Shown: positions 7,880 to 15,858 of the stretch, in pieces | Numbering within the stretch: position 1 is the first letter of the stretch | Layout of the letters: each line of letters opens with the position of its first letter | Program-made: the position numbers and the translations under genes | Notes under the pieces: model-generated | Seen by the model: the letters and a program-made list of their open reading frames with translations, nothing else | Told to the model about the DNA's origin: nothing | Databases searched by the model: none | Origin: Niallia sp. Man26 | GTDB lineage: Bacteria; Bacillota; Bacilli; Bacillales; Cytobacillaceae | Direction: 5' to 3' | Assembly: GCF_022049065.2 (NCBI RefSeq) | Contig: NZ_CP095744.1 | Location: 1,282,577-1,346,576 of the forward strand | Length of the DNA stretch: 64,000 nt

Positions 7880-8482
7880 ATGAACATGGGTTTTTTCAAT
7901 AAATTATTTGGAACAAAACAAGAGGAGGTAGTAAAAATGGAAAAATTAAATATTGGAATCGTATTAGGATCAACTCGTGAGGGACGTGTAAGTCCACAAG
8001 TAGGAGCATGGGTAAAAGAACTAGCAGACAAACGCGGTGACGCAAACTACACAATCATTGATATTGCAGATTATAAATTGCCATTCCTTGGTGAGCCAGG
8101 AGCAGACGCATCAGGTGCAGCAGCATGGTCAGAAATTATTGCTAAACAAGATGGATTCGTGTTTATTGTGCAGGAATACAACCACTCCATTACAGGTGCT
8201 TTAAAAAATGCTTTAGACTTCCTGCGTGATGAATGGAATAACAAAGCAGCAGGAATTGTATCGTACGGCTCAGTCGGAGGAGCACGCGCTGCAGAACATT
8301 TACGCGGCATTTTAGGTGAGCTGCTAGTTGCAGATGTTCGTGTTCATCCAGCATTGTCCTTGTTCACTGATTTTGAAAACGGCACAGAATTTAAACCGAA
8401 AGAAGTGCAAGCAGATTCTGTTAACCAAATGCTAGACCAAGTAATTCCATGGTCTACTGCTCTAAAAACAATCCGTAAATAA
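7880..8482 (+). CDS. NAD(P)H-dependent FMN reductase (flavodoxin fold)
   Basis: A flavodoxin-like reductase with the FMN-phosphate loop GIVLGSTREGRVSPQVGAWV, the strand-loop FIVQEYNHSITGALKNALDF and VSYGSVGGARAAEHLRGIL. Such enzymes reduce quinones or azo compounds by two electrons. Two starts are possible: 7880/7886 behind AAGGGGA, giving an extra MGFFNKLFGTKQEE leader, or the ATG at 7937 behind a near-perfect AGGAGGT seven bases upstream, giving a 181-residue protein with the usual N-terminus. Both may be used. It is co-transcribed with the mhqA-like gene under the MhqR-type operator and followed by a terminator. Confidence 0.88.
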   Translation: MNMGFFNKLFGTKQEEVVKMEKLNIGIVLGSTREGRVSPQVGAWVKELADKRGDANYTIIDIADYKLPFLGEPGADASGAAAWSEIIAKQDGFVFIVQEYNHSITGALKNALDFLRDEWNNKAAGIVSYGSVGGARAAEHLRGILGELLVADVRVHPALSLFTDFENGTEFKPKEVQADSVNQMLDQVIPWSTALKTIRK

Positions 8483-8492
8483 ATTAGTTAGT

Positions 8493-8529
8493 AAAAAAAG
8501 CTTGTGCTTCAGTGCACAGGCTTTTTTTT
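8493..8529 (+). terminator. Rho-independent terminator after the FMN reductase
   Basis: The stem AAGCTTGTGC/GCACAGGCTT (one G-T wobble, TTCA loop region) is followed by a T8 run. Confidence 0.88.
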
Positions 8530-8592
8530 GGAAGAATGCTGATTGATTCCTTTTCTATAGTTTCTTACCCACTGATTATTGAGGTAATATAT

Positions 8593-8796
8593 CTATTTTT
8601 TTTCACAAGTAACTGGAGACCAGAAACTATCCTTCTTAATTACTACCGACTCAACCTTCTCGAAATGATCAAAACATTTCTCAATAATAAGGTTATTTTC
8701 CTGATGATTTTTAACAATCAAGTTAATAGCTAATACACCAATGATGAGAATAAAAATGCTTGTAATTATTATTGTATTAAGTTTGTGTTTGTACAA
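8593..8796 (-). CDS. Small single-pass membrane protein, unknown function
   Basis: 67 residues starting with TTG at 8796, with GGAAGGAG about nine bases upstream on the minus strand. One N-terminal transmembrane helix (IIITSIFILIIGVLAINLIV) is followed by a short soluble tail with two cysteines (EKCFDHFE and WSPVTCEKK). I do not recognise the family; the length, TM topology and ribosome binding site argue for a real gene. It is transcribed convergently towards the FMN reductase terminator and divergently from the deacetylase gene. Confidence 0.6.
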   Translation of the reverse strand: MYKHKLNTIIITSIFILIIGVLAINLIVKNHQENNLIIEKCFDHFEKVESVVIKKDSFWSPVTCEKK

Positions 8797-8956
8797 ATAG
8801 GAAACGCTCCTTCCTTATACAAAATATTAACATTAATAACAGATTTAACCTACTGAAATTTTCTCTTTGACCATTACCTTATCTAGTAAGGCTAAACATA
8901 ATTAGCCACTAATAGCGAGAAACTACAGAAAAAGAAAATAAGGTGAGGTTGTATTG

Positions 8957-9691
8957 ATGAAAATGCTTAGAATATTTCTTTTCCTTTTTACCATCCTTGT
9001 TATACCACCTTCTGTTTCCGCTCAACAAAAAGTGCCAATCTTAATTTATCATTCAATTGACGAATTTTCCGGACAAGGCTCCAAAGAGTTGTATGTTACT
9101 CCTGAAAACTTTGAAAAGCAAATTGAATATTTACGAAAAGCTGGCTTCACTTTATTAACATTTGAGCGCTGGCAGGACATTTCAAAGGTTAACAAGCCGA
9201 TTTTTCTTACATTTGATGATGGATACAAAAATAACTGGGAAGTATATAAGATTTTTCGGAAATTGAAAACAGAGCAATTCCAACCGACTGCAACATTTTT
9301 TGTTATCGCAGATTTTATTGGTCGCTCTAATCGGTTATCGAAGGCAGAACTAAAAGAACTTGCTGATTCTGGGATTATCTCCATCCAGTCTCATACAGCA
9401 ACACACCCTGATTTAACAAAAATAACAAACTATCGAGCAGAACTAAAAGGATCGCGAGACACTATTCAAACGATTACTGGCAAACCAGTGATAGCAGTTG
9501 CCTATCCGTATGGGAGCTTTAACAGTAGCGTTATGGAGCAAGCAAAGAGGTACTATAAATTTGGACTTACTACAACTCCTGCCTATTACGCTAACGAAGG
9601 CTTGAAAGATGGGGAGTATCTGCTGCCTCGTATTTATATTAAGTACACAACCTCATTGGATGAATTTACAAAAATAGTGGAAGGAAATTAG
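8957..9691 (+). CDS. Secreted polysaccharide deacetylase (NodB domain)
   Basis: 244 residues. The signal peptide runs over MKMLRIFLFLFTILVIPPSV with likely cleavage after VSA. The NodB domain follows: IYHSIDE, the metal/catalytic motif FLTFDDGYKNN (two aspartates), the metal-binding SHTATHP (His-x3-His) and a later AYPYGSFN. This CE4 type removes N-acetyl groups from peptidoglycan or exopolysaccharide; the exact polymer is unknown. The frame begins with a TTG at 8954, but the ATG at 8957 behind AAGGTGAGG is preferred. It appears monocistronic. Confidence 0.9.
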   Translation: MKMLRIFLFLFTILVIPPSVSAQQKVPILIYHSIDEFSGQGSKELYVTPENFEKQIEYLRKAGFTLLTFERWQDISKVNKPIFLTFDDGYKNNWEVYKIFRKLKTEQFQPTATFFVIADFIGRSNRLSKAELKELADSGIISIQSHTATHPDLTKITNYRAELKGSRDTIQTITGKPVIAVAYPYGSFNSSVMEQAKRYYKFGLTTTPAYYANEGLKDGEYLLPRIYIKYTTSLDEFTKIVEGN

Positions 9692-9831
9692 GGTGGAATG
9701 GTGTGTACTCTTTGCCAAGCTGGCGAAAAATATGAATATTATATGGCATTTTTTGCTAAAGTGAAGACGCTTACCATCAGATAAGATATGATAGAAAAAA
9801 GCAGCTTAATTAAAGGGGGGAATGTAAAGGA

Positions 9832-10722
9832 ATGACTTTAACGAAACTTTCTATTAGTAAAAATAGACAGCTATTAATAGGTGGTATCGCATTATGTATT
9901 ATCATAGGTTGTATTTACACAGCAGCAATACTTAATCTAAAAAGGCAAGTGGAACAGGAAAATATGGTCTTAAATGAAGTGAAGGGTGCAAATACAGAAT
10001 GGAAGAGTAATGGAAAGGAGTATCATTTATTAAGTGCAGTTGCGTATTTTCAAATGGAAAAAAAGGTTGGAAATCAGATTATTTTGTCTGGTTCAATGGA
10101 GCAAAAGGTAAACGTTCTTGGGAGTGAGGAATTGATAAGTTCCGCAGAGAAGAAGGTTGAGGGCGAAGAAAGTAATGAACTGCTTTTTTTTGATCCGAAA
10201 GTAGAATATGCTACACTTCCTCAAGAACTGAACAAAGCAGTTACAGAAGATACAAACACATTGATGGAGGCCGCAATTTCCTTTGATAAGCCTTATTCAT
10301 TAACAGAGCTGGAAGATATTTTAGGCACCAAGCATGTTAATTGGCTATGGGTCGAATTGGATTCAGCGGTTGATAAAAAATTAAAAGAAGAGGAAGGACA
10401 ATCAGAAGATTACACCACATATGTGGAAGGGCATTCGGCTATCGGTTTTCCAGTAAATGGGTCTGGCTTCGAAATAAAAGGGCAGCTTTTTCTTAATAAG
10501 CTAGCAAAACAAATGCAGGAAGAGACATATCGCAAGGAAGCTCAGCTTATTTTAACAGCGCTTAACAAAACCTCTGCCCCATCTGTTACGGATATTAAGG
10601 CAAGAGGTACCGTTGTTTCTGGAACACCGGAACAGCTGCAGACTCTAGCGAAATTAAAGATAATCAGAGCATCTACAATTGGCGCTAAAATTACTCAACA
10701 AAAGGAGGATCAGGCACTTTGA
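9832..10722 (+). CDS. Membrane-anchored protein with anti-sigma-factor C-terminal-like domain
   Basis: 296 residues: a cytoplasmic stub, one transmembrane helix (LLIGGIALCIIIGCIYTAAIL), then an extracytoplasmic region. The segment AAISFDKPYSLTELEDILGTKHVNWLWVELDS resembles the Sigma_reg_C domain of Bacillus ECF anti-sigma proteins (SFDKPYS... then a Trp-rich strand). No sigma gene is adjacent, so the anti-sigma role is only a suggestion. AAGGGGGG lies upstream of the ATG. The stop codon overlaps the TTG start of the next gene, so the two are translationally coupled. Confidence 0.6.
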   Translation: MTLTKLSISKNRQLLIGGIALCIIIGCIYTAAILNLKRQVEQENMVLNEVKGANTEWKSNGKEYHLLSAVAYFQMEKKVGNQIILSGSMEQKVNVLGSEELISSAEKKVEGEESNELLFFDPKVEYATLPQELNKAVTEDTNTLMEAAISFDKPYSLTELEDILGTKHVNWLWVELDSAVDKKLKEEEGQSEDYTTYVEGHSAIGFPVNGSGFEIKGQLFLNKLAKQMQEETYRKEAQLILTALNKTSAPSVTDIKARGTVVSGTPEQLQTLAKLKIIRASTIGAKITQQKEDQAL

Positions 10723-11354
10723 AGCATGAATGGCGAAAACATGAAAAGGGGTTGTACTTGCCAAAAGCAAAACCAGAGCTTGTGACTGTTCCAGAGCAAA
10801 AGTTTTTTATGATAGATGGACAAGGAAATCCGAATGGAGAAGAATTTGCAGAAAAGATTAAGGTCTTATATTCCCTTGCATATGCAATTCGGATGATGCC
10901 AAAAGGCGGCTATACACCTCAAGGGTATTTCGAATATACTGTTTATCCTTTAGAAGGGATATGGAGCTTAACAGAAAAAGGCAGGCAGCTGCAGGAATTA
11001 AATAAAGATGAATTTTTATACACGATTATGATCAGGCAGCCGGACTTTGTATCAGAAGAATTAGCCCAATTAGTAATGGAACAAGTAAAGAAAAAGAAGC
11101 CTCATCCTTATCTGGAGTATGCATATTTCCAAACAGCAGAACAAGAAGAATGTGTGCAGATGCTCCATGTAGGTCCATATGATAATGAACCCGAAACCTT
11201 CGCGATAATGCATGAGTTTACTAAGAATAATAACTTAGAGAGAATATCCCTTGAACACCGGGAAATATATTTATCTGATGCGAGAAAGGCAGCTTCAGCA
11301 AAATTAAAAACAGTATTAAGTTATAAGATTAGTCATATGCAAACAGAAATATAA
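10719..11354 (+). CDS. GyrI-like small-molecule-binding domain protein
   Basis: 211 residues with no HTH, so a stand-alone GyrI/SOUL-like ligand-binding module: VTVPEQKFFMIDGQGNPNGEEF, a YPLEGIWSL strand, and QMLHVGPYDNEPETFAIMHEF near the C-terminus, the typical paired-repeat markers of this family. The start is TTG, overlapping the upstream stop as TTGA, with AAAGGAGG about nine bases upstream. Stand-alone GyrI-like proteins bind or sometimes hydrolyse hydrophobic or toxic small molecules. Together with the coupled membrane protein it may form a sensing or detoxification pair. A terminator follows directly. Confidence 0.85.
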   Translation: MKHEWRKHEKGLYLPKAKPELVTVPEQKFFMIDGQGNPNGEEFAEKIKVLYSLAYAIRMMPKGGYTPQGYFEYTVYPLEGIWSLTEKGRQLQELNKDEFLYTIMIRQPDFVSEELAQLVMEQVKKKKPHPYLEYAYFQTAEQEECVQMLHVGPYDNEPETFAIMHEFTKNNNLERISLEHREIYLSDARKAASAKLKTVLSYKISHMQTEI

Positions 11355-11360
11355 GGGGGG

Positions 11361-11391
11361 AAAAGGGAACTTAGTCAGTTCCCTTTTTATA
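11361..11391 (+). terminator. Rho-independent terminator after the GyrI-like gene
   Basis: Perfect 11-bp stem AAAAGGGAACT/AGTTCCCTTTT with a 5-nt loop and a trailing T-run. Confidence 0.88.
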
Positions 11392-11464
11392 TGGTTGACT
11401 AAAACCTACCAATATTTGTATGATTATTGCAAGGAAGCAAGTAACCTCGATTGGAGTGGGGAAT

Positions 11465-11662
11465 ATGAATCAATCAAGCTGTCCGAATTGCAGCGGAAGT
11501 GACATCAAGAAGGGGATTATCGCATCAGGTGTTAATGCTTTGCATATGTACGCTTACGAAAATAGAAGAAGCGAGCCTTCGCCAATCCTGTCATACTATT
11601 GTGCAGATTGCGGGTATATTATTGGTTCGTTTGTGGAAAATCCCAGCAAAATAAAAGAATGA
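11465..11662 (+). CDS. Small zinc-ribbon protein
   Basis: 65 residues starting at the ATG at 11465 behind GGAGTGGGG. The frame is open from 11420, but that extension has no ribosome binding site. Two CxxC pairs (SCPNCSG near residue 5 and YCADCGYI near residue 46) form a likely zinc ribbon; the middle holds GIIASGVNALHMYAYENRR. Small zinc-ribbon proteins of this type in Bacillus are uncharacterised. It lies alone between a terminator and the transglutaminase-like gene. Confidence 0.7.
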   Translation: MNQSSCPNCSGSDIKKGIIASGVNALHMYAYENRRSEPSPILSYYCADCGYIIGSFVENPSKIKE

Positions 11663-11716
11663 ATATTTTTATAGTAAGTTAATGTAATTGTTCCTAAATA
11701 GATATGGAGGATAGTT

Positions 11717-12325
11717 ATGAATCTCATTCTGGAATCTAGTAATCTTCAAGATTATTTAAAAGAACAAGTTGAAGTTGATTTTTCTCATCCTCTCATTCAA
11801 GCTGCCTCAGAGGAGCTGTTTGTTAATACATATACAGACTTGGAGAAGGTTAAAAAGGCTTTTGAGTTTGTTCGTGATGAAATTTATCATTCGTGGGATA
11901 TACAAGGAAAGCTCGTAACTTGTGCTGCTTCAGATGTGTTGGCAAATAAACAAGGCATATGTTATGCTAAGTCGCATTTGCTAGCAGCAATTCTGCGGTC
12001 ACAAGGAATTCCAACAGGCTTTTGTTACCAGAGGCTGCTGCTGTTTCAAACTCCTGAAGAAGGATACTGTGTGCACGCATTAAACGCTGTGTATATAAAA
12101 TCCCTTTCAAAATGGATTAGATTGGATGCCAGAGGCAATAAAAAAGGGGTTAATGCTCAGTTTTCCATTGAAAAGGAAAAACTAGCTTTTACTATCAACG
12201 AGGAGCTTGGTGAAGTAGACTATCCTGTCATATACGTTCATCCACATCCGAAGGTACTTGCTGTCCTTAAGGAAAATAAGGATGCGATTACCATGTATAA
12301 AGAGCGTTTGCCAGAAGCGCTTTGA
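11717..12325 (+). CDS. Transglutaminase-like domain protein
   Basis: 202 residues with the transglutaminase/cysteine-protease core in order: Cys in NKQGICYAKSHLLAAILRSQGIP, His in YCVHALNAVYI and Asp in KWIRLDARGN, forming the Cys-His-Asp triad. There is no signal peptide, so it is probably cytoplasmic; such domains in bacteria act as proteases or amidases more often than as cross-linkers. TATGGAGG precedes the ATG. It leads a run with the P-loop kinase-like and Nudix genes in the same direction (gaps 27 and 2 bp), suggesting an operon, but no shared pathway is evident. Confidence 0.82.
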   Translation: MNLILESSNLQDYLKEQVEVDFSHPLIQAASEELFVNTYTDLEKVKKAFEFVRDEIYHSWDIQGKLVTCAASDVLANKQGICYAKSHLLAAILRSQGIPTGFCYQRLLLFQTPEEGYCVHALNAVYIKSLSKWIRLDARGNKKGVNAQFSIEKEKLAFTINEELGEVDYPVIYVHPHPKVLAVLKENKDAITMYKERLPEAL

Positions 12326-12352
12326 GTTTAATAGAGCGGTGGAGGAAAACCT

Positions 12353-12898
12353 ATGAAACATAAACCTTACGTTATTTCTATTGCTGCTGTGTCTGGCGGC
12401 GGCAAAACGGCAGTAGCAAAGCACTTAGCAGCTAAGTGGAATAAAGGAGTGCAACTTATTCATTTTGATGACTATGAGTTAAAAGGACCGCATCACTTTG
12501 GGGAATGGGCCAAGAATAGTGGAGATTATAATGATTGGGATGTTCTACCTATTGTTGTCGATATTTGCTCATCACTTGAAAATCCAGCGGTTGAAATTAT
12601 TATTTTAGATTATCCGTTCTCCACTCTTAATACCCAGTTGCAGCATTTGATAGATTTATCTATTTACATAGACACTCCGTTAGATATTGCGATGGCCCGA
12701 AGGATAGTTCGTGATGAGTTTAGCTCTATTACTGAAATACGAACAAATTGTCAAAGTTACTTGAATGAAGGCAGACGCGCATATCAAGTCATGGTTGAAA
12801 AAGTAAAGCCAAGCGCTGATATAGTAATCGATGGTACATTACAGCTGGAAGAAATAACAGCTAGGATATTTACTAACATAAAACAGGAGCGGAAGTAG
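12353..12898 (+). CDS. P-loop NTPase, uridine-kinase-like
   Basis: 181 residues. The Walker A motif AAVSGGGKTAVAKHL is at the N-terminus, followed by LIHFDDYELKGPHHFGEW, the acceptor-site pattern of the uridine kinase/phosphoribulokinase group, and EIIILDYPFSTL as Walker B-like strand. The lid region contains MARRIVRDEF. A nucleoside or small-molecule kinase is likely; the substrate is not assignable. GGTGGAGG precedes the ATG. The Nudix gene starts 2 bp after its stop codon, so they are co-translated. Confidence 0.8.
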   Translation: MKHKPYVISIAAVSGGGKTAVAKHLAAKWNKGVQLIHFDDYELKGPHHFGEWAKNSGDYNDWDVLPIVVDICSSLENPAVEIIILDYPFSTLNTQLQHLIDLSIYIDTPLDIAMARRIVRDEFSSITEIRTNCQSYLNEGRRAYQVMVEKVKPSADIVIDGTLQLEEITARIFTNIKQERK

Positions 12899-12900
12899 TA

Positions 12901-13365
12901 ATGAATATAAGGATTTCAGCTAAAGCAATAATCATAGATAATGACAAGTTATTGTTAACGAAGAATCAAGACGACGAAGGGTATTTTTATTTATTCCCAG
13001 GCGGCGGGCAGGAGCACGGTGAAACATTGGAACAGGCCGTTAGAAGAGAGTGCCTGGAAGAAGTCGGGGAACAAGTGGAAGTCGGTTCATTGGTTTTTAT
13101 TCGCGAATATATCGGCAAAAACCATGAGCATGCTTCGTTTGATTATGACTTCCATCAAGTTGAGCATTATTTTATTTGTAATATAGAAAATGGTCAAAGT
13201 GAAAAAACAAAACCAGCAAATCCTGACACTAATCAAGTCGGTCTTGAATGGCTGCCTATCGATAAGTTACTTGACTACAGGATATATCCGAAAGAACTGC
13301 TTCAACAAATTATTAACTATACACAAAATATCACCACACCTGTATATTTAGGAGACATTAATTAA
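12901..13365 (+). CDS. Nudix hydrolase
   Basis: 154 residues, a single Nudix domain. The Nudix box is complete: GGGQEHGETLEQAVRRECLEEVGEQV, with the glutamate of Gx5E, the REC and the EE metal-binding residues all present. The N-terminal strand is ISAKAIIIDNDKLLLTKNQD. Likely hydrolyses a nucleoside diphosphate derivative; substrate unknown. It is directly coupled to the kinase-like gene upstream (AGGAGCGGAAG serves as the ribosome binding site inside that gene). No terminator is evident before the convergent DUF1284 gene. Confidence 0.9.
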   Translation: MNIRISAKAIIIDNDKLLLTKNQDDEGYFYLFPGGGQEHGETLEQAVRRECLEEVGEQVEVGSLVFIREYIGKNHEHASFDYDFHQVEHYFICNIENGQSEKTKPANPDTNQVGLEWLPIDKLLDYRIYPKELLQQIINYTQNITTPVYLGDIN

Positions 13366-13411
13366 TATACGCTTTTGAAACCAAAAAGGAGGAAAGATAC
13401 TGCAGCATTGA

Positions 13412-13831
13412 TTAGTTTATTTCCCGCAGTCTCTTCCCATCATGCATCTCTTGAATGCCTTCCTCACAGACCCCGTATGAACGCCAAGAGCATGTTTCAC
13501 ATACTACTTGAATATCGGCAGGCACAGTTCGATTTCGAACAGCTGCTTCAATATTCCGCCACTGCAGTATCTCGCCAATTTGAAGGCCTAACTTTTTGAG
13601 AATGGCAGCATCTCTTTCATATATATGTGGATCCTGACAGTGATACTTCCCTGAGTTTGGGTATTTTTCGCATAAATGATCAGGTTCATTTACGATTTGA
13701 ATATATGTATGAGGATTATTTCTCAATGTTTGATGCAGTTTTGTCATGTTTTTTACATATTCCTCTGAATATCCCATGCCTCTGTATCCTAATAGACAAA
13801 AAAGATGATGACCTCGCAATTTATACATCAT
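13412..13831 (-). CDS. DUF1284 family protein
   Basis: 139 residues starting at the ATG at 13831, six bases after GGAGG; the longer frame to 13864 runs through an inverted repeat. Family features are KLRGHHLFCLLGYRGMGYSEEYV at the N-terminus and several cysteines (LCEKYP, KYHCQDP, VVCETCSW, GVCEEG) that suggest a metal or Fe-S site. The function of DUF1284 is not established. It is transcribed convergently to the Nudix gene. A perfect 18-bp inverted repeat sits 17 bp upstream of its start. Confidence 0.85.
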   Translation of the reverse strand: MMYKLRGHHLFCLLGYRGMGYSEEYVKNMTKLHQTLRNNPHTYIQIVNEPDHLCEKYPNSGKYHCQDPHIYERDAAILKKLGLQIGEILQWRNIEAAVRNRTVPADIQVVCETCSWRSYGVCEEGIQEMHDGKRLREIN

Positions 13832-13847
13832 TCTAATCCTCCGTAAA

Positions 13848-13890
13848 AATAATAAGTTAACCATAAAGAATATATGGTTAACTTATTATT
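13848..13890. repeat. Perfect 18-bp inverted repeat upstream of the DUF1284 gene
   Basis: Arms AATAATAAGTTAACCATA (13848-13865) and its exact complement (13873-13890) surround a 7-nt loop. It lies just upstream of the ribosome binding site of the minus-strand DUF1284 gene. It may be an operator, or an mRNA hairpin in its leader. There is no T-run. Confidence 0.7.
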
Positions 13891-13962
13891 AATATAACAT
13901 TTAATGATGTTATCGTAAATATAGATGGTTTTTACATGTTTAAATAAAATCAATTTAATGAG

Positions 13963-13999
13963 AAATCAGCTGCCAATATTATGGAAGCTGATTTTTTTT
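13963..13999 (+). terminator. Hairpin with T-run between DUF1284 and the ABC exporter
   Basis: AAATCAGCT (13963-13971) pairs with AGCTGATTT (13986-13994), followed on the plus strand by a T8 run. It lies just past the 3' end of the minus-strand ABC gene, where it lacks a U-run in the gene's direction, so its efficiency there is doubtful. Confidence 0.5.
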
Positions 14000-14003
14000 G
14001 CAG

Positions 14004-15737
14004 CTAATTCAAATCGAATTGTCGCGAGTAAAGCTGGGCATATGTTCCATTGTTTCGAATTAACTTATCATGTGAGCCTTCCTCTAAAATACCATCTTTA
14101 TTTAAAATGATGATTCGGTCTGCATTGCGAATGCTTGACAGGCGGTGTGCGATTACAATCGTAGTCCTATTCTTTGTTAACGCTTCCAACGATTTCTTGA
14201 CAACTGCTTCGCTTGCGTTATCCAAGGCACTTGTCGCTTCGTCAAAAATAAGAATGGACGGGTTTTTCAGAAAAACTCGGGCAATGCTGAGGCGCTGCTT
14301 TTGGCCACCAGACAGCTTAATGCCTCGTTGACCTATTTCAGAGTGGTAGCCGTTCGGTAAGTTCATAATAAAATCATGGGCATCAGCATGCTTTGCGGCT
14401 GTGATTATTTCATCTATCGTTGCAGCAGGCTTGCCATAGCGAATATTATCTAGAATGGTGCCTGTAAATAGATAAACATCTTGCTGGACAATGCCAATTG
14501 ATCTTCTTAAATAATCGAGTTTATAATCTCGGACATCCATATTATCTACGAGCACTTTGCCTTCTGACACATCATAAAAGCGGGGGATGAGGGAACATAA
14601 TGATGTCTTTCCGATTCCTGACATCCCAACTAAAGCGACATACTCACCTGGCTGTATACACAAAGACAAATTCTCGAAAACATTATGCAAACGGTCTTCA
14701 TAGCGGAAGGAAATATGGCGGAACTCCACTTTTCCAGCTATGACAGCTCTGGGTAAGCTTTGTGTTTCTGCTTCAGGTTTGGTTTTCATAATTTCCATAA
14801 ATCGCTGAAAGCCTGTAATCCCTTCTTGTAGCTGTGTGCTCATATGTGCAAGATGAGAAACAGGTTCAATCATAAAGTTGATATACAGCAAAAAAGTCAG
14901 CAAATCAGCTAAGTCTAATGTTTCGTTGGTAATTTTGGCACTGCCGATGACGACTACTGTTACAGTGATTAGTTGGAGCAATACTTGAAAAATATTATAG
15001 AAAGTTGCTTCTGCTTTATATGTGTTTTTACGGCTTTCAAAAAAAGAGCTGTTCTTTTGGTTGAATTTTAGTATTTCTTCTTGTTCGTTAACAAAGGATT
15101 TCACTGTTCTTATACCGGCTAAACTGTCCTCAACCTGAGCATTAACCTCGGCAATCCGTTCTTTGTTGTTACGTAACGCTTTATTAACCACCTTATTAAA
15201 CAAGAAGGCACATATAGCCAAAACTGGGGTAAAACAAAATACAACAATAGTTAAAGCTGCATTGATATGAAACAGAATAACGAAAGCGCCGAAAAAGCGG
15301 ACGCTGTATTTCAGATAATCTTCCGGTCCATGATGGTACAGCTCTGAGAGGAGCAGCAAATCATTGGTAATTCTGGACATTAGCTGACCCGTTTTTTCTT
15401 TATCAAAAAAGCTGAAAGGCAGACTTTGCATATGCGCAAACAGCTCACTTCGCATGTCTGTTTCCATGCGAGCACCAAGCTCATGCCCTTTATAATCAAC
15501 ATAAAAATAGATAAGATTTTGCACGATAACCAATGCAAGCATTAACCCGCCGACCCAATATATCTGATCCAATCCGGCCGAATAACTTCCAGCTAGAAAA
15601 TCCTTTGTAATATAGCGCACAAGCAATGGAAAAGCCAATGCTAGAGTTGATGCGAGCAAAGCACAAGCTAGAATGGAAAAAAACTGCTTTAAATATGGCT
15701 GATAATAGGAAAGAAATTTCTTTATAGGAAAATCCAT
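14004..15737 (-). CDS. ABC exporter, fused permease and ATPase
   Basis: 577 residues, a half-transporter of the multidrug/lipid exporter type that dimerises. The N-terminal ~320 residues hold six membrane helices (FFSILACALLASTLALAFPLLV and following). The C-terminal nucleotide-binding domain has Walker A GMSGIGKTS, Q-loop IVQQDVYLF, signature KLSGGQKQRLS, Walker B ILIFDEATSAL and H-loop VIAHRLS. The start at 15737 has AAGGGG seven bases upstream. That site lies in a stem that can pair with CCCCTTA, which in turn can pair with a segment inside an upstream 19-codon leader ORF, suggesting inducible translation. Substrate unknown; a drug or toxic compound is plausible. Confidence 0.92.
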   Translation of the reverse strand: MDFPIKKFLSYYQPYLKQFFSILACALLASTLALAFPLLVRYITKDFLAGSYSAGLDQIYWVGGLMLALVIVQNLIYFYVDYKGHELGARMETDMRSELFAHMQSLPFSFFDKEKTGQLMSRITNDLLLLSELYHHGPEDYLKYSVRFFGAFVILFHINAALTIVVFCFTPVLAICAFLFNKVVNKALRNNKERIAEVNAQVEDSLAGIRTVKSFVNEQEEILKFNQKNSSFFESRKNTYKAEATFYNIFQVLLQLITVTVVVIGSAKITNETLDLADLLTFLLYINFMIEPVSHLAHMSTQLQEGITGFQRFMEIMKTKPEAETQSLPRAVIAGKVEFRHISFRYEDRLHNVFENLSLCIQPGEYVALVGMSGIGKTSLCSLIPRFYDVSEGKVLVDNMDVRDYKLDYLRRSIGIVQQDVYLFTGTILDNIRYGKPAATIDEIITAAKHADAHDFIMNLPNGYHSEIGQRGIKLSGGQKQRLSIARVFLKNPSILIFDEATSALDNASEAVVKKSLEALTKNRTTIVIAHRLSSIRNADRIIILNKDGILEEGSHDKLIRNNGTYAQLYSRQFDLN

Positions 15738-15744
15738 GTTTTAA

Positions 15745-15822
15745 CCCCTTAAATGTATTATTTAAATAATTCATATAAGGGGATACACATCTGAAAAATT
15801 ATGAATCAGTGCGCCCCTTATA
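15745..15822 (-). promoter_or_regulatory. Candidate translational attenuator of the ABC exporter
   Basis: Read on the minus strand, three segments compete. Segment 1 is TATAAGGGG inside the leader ORF (plus coordinates 15814-15822). Segment 2 is CCCCTTATA (15774-15782). Segment 3 is TTTAAGGGG, the ribosome binding site (15745-15753). Pair 1:2 is 9 bp and perfect; pair 2:3 is 7 bp and hides the ribosome binding site. Inner palindromic ATTATTTAAATAAT lengthens the second hairpin. Stalling early in the leader would favour 1:2 and expose the site. Confidence 0.6.
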
Positions 15823-15858
15823 GTTTTCTGCGCATAAAATCATGTTTTTGTTTTTCAT
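15799..15858 (-). CDS. Putative 19-residue leader peptide of the ABC exporter
   Basis: The ORF MKNKNMILCAENYKGRTDS starts with ATG at 15858 behind an excellent TAAGGAGGAATTCAG. It ends 61 bp before the ABC start and has no match to a family I know. A TATAAT (15888-15893, minus strand) lies 30 bp upstream, giving a transcript that begins just before the leader. Codons 13-15 contain the TATAAGGGG that can pair with the anti-RBS segment. The role as a regulatory leader is inference from this arrangement. Confidence 0.6.
   Translation of the reverse strand: MKNKNMILCAENYKGRTDS

Noticed and set aside
13375..13836. Plus-strand ORFs opposite the DUF1284 gene
   Set aside because: They are shadows of the minus-strand gene, without ribosome binding sites or family features.
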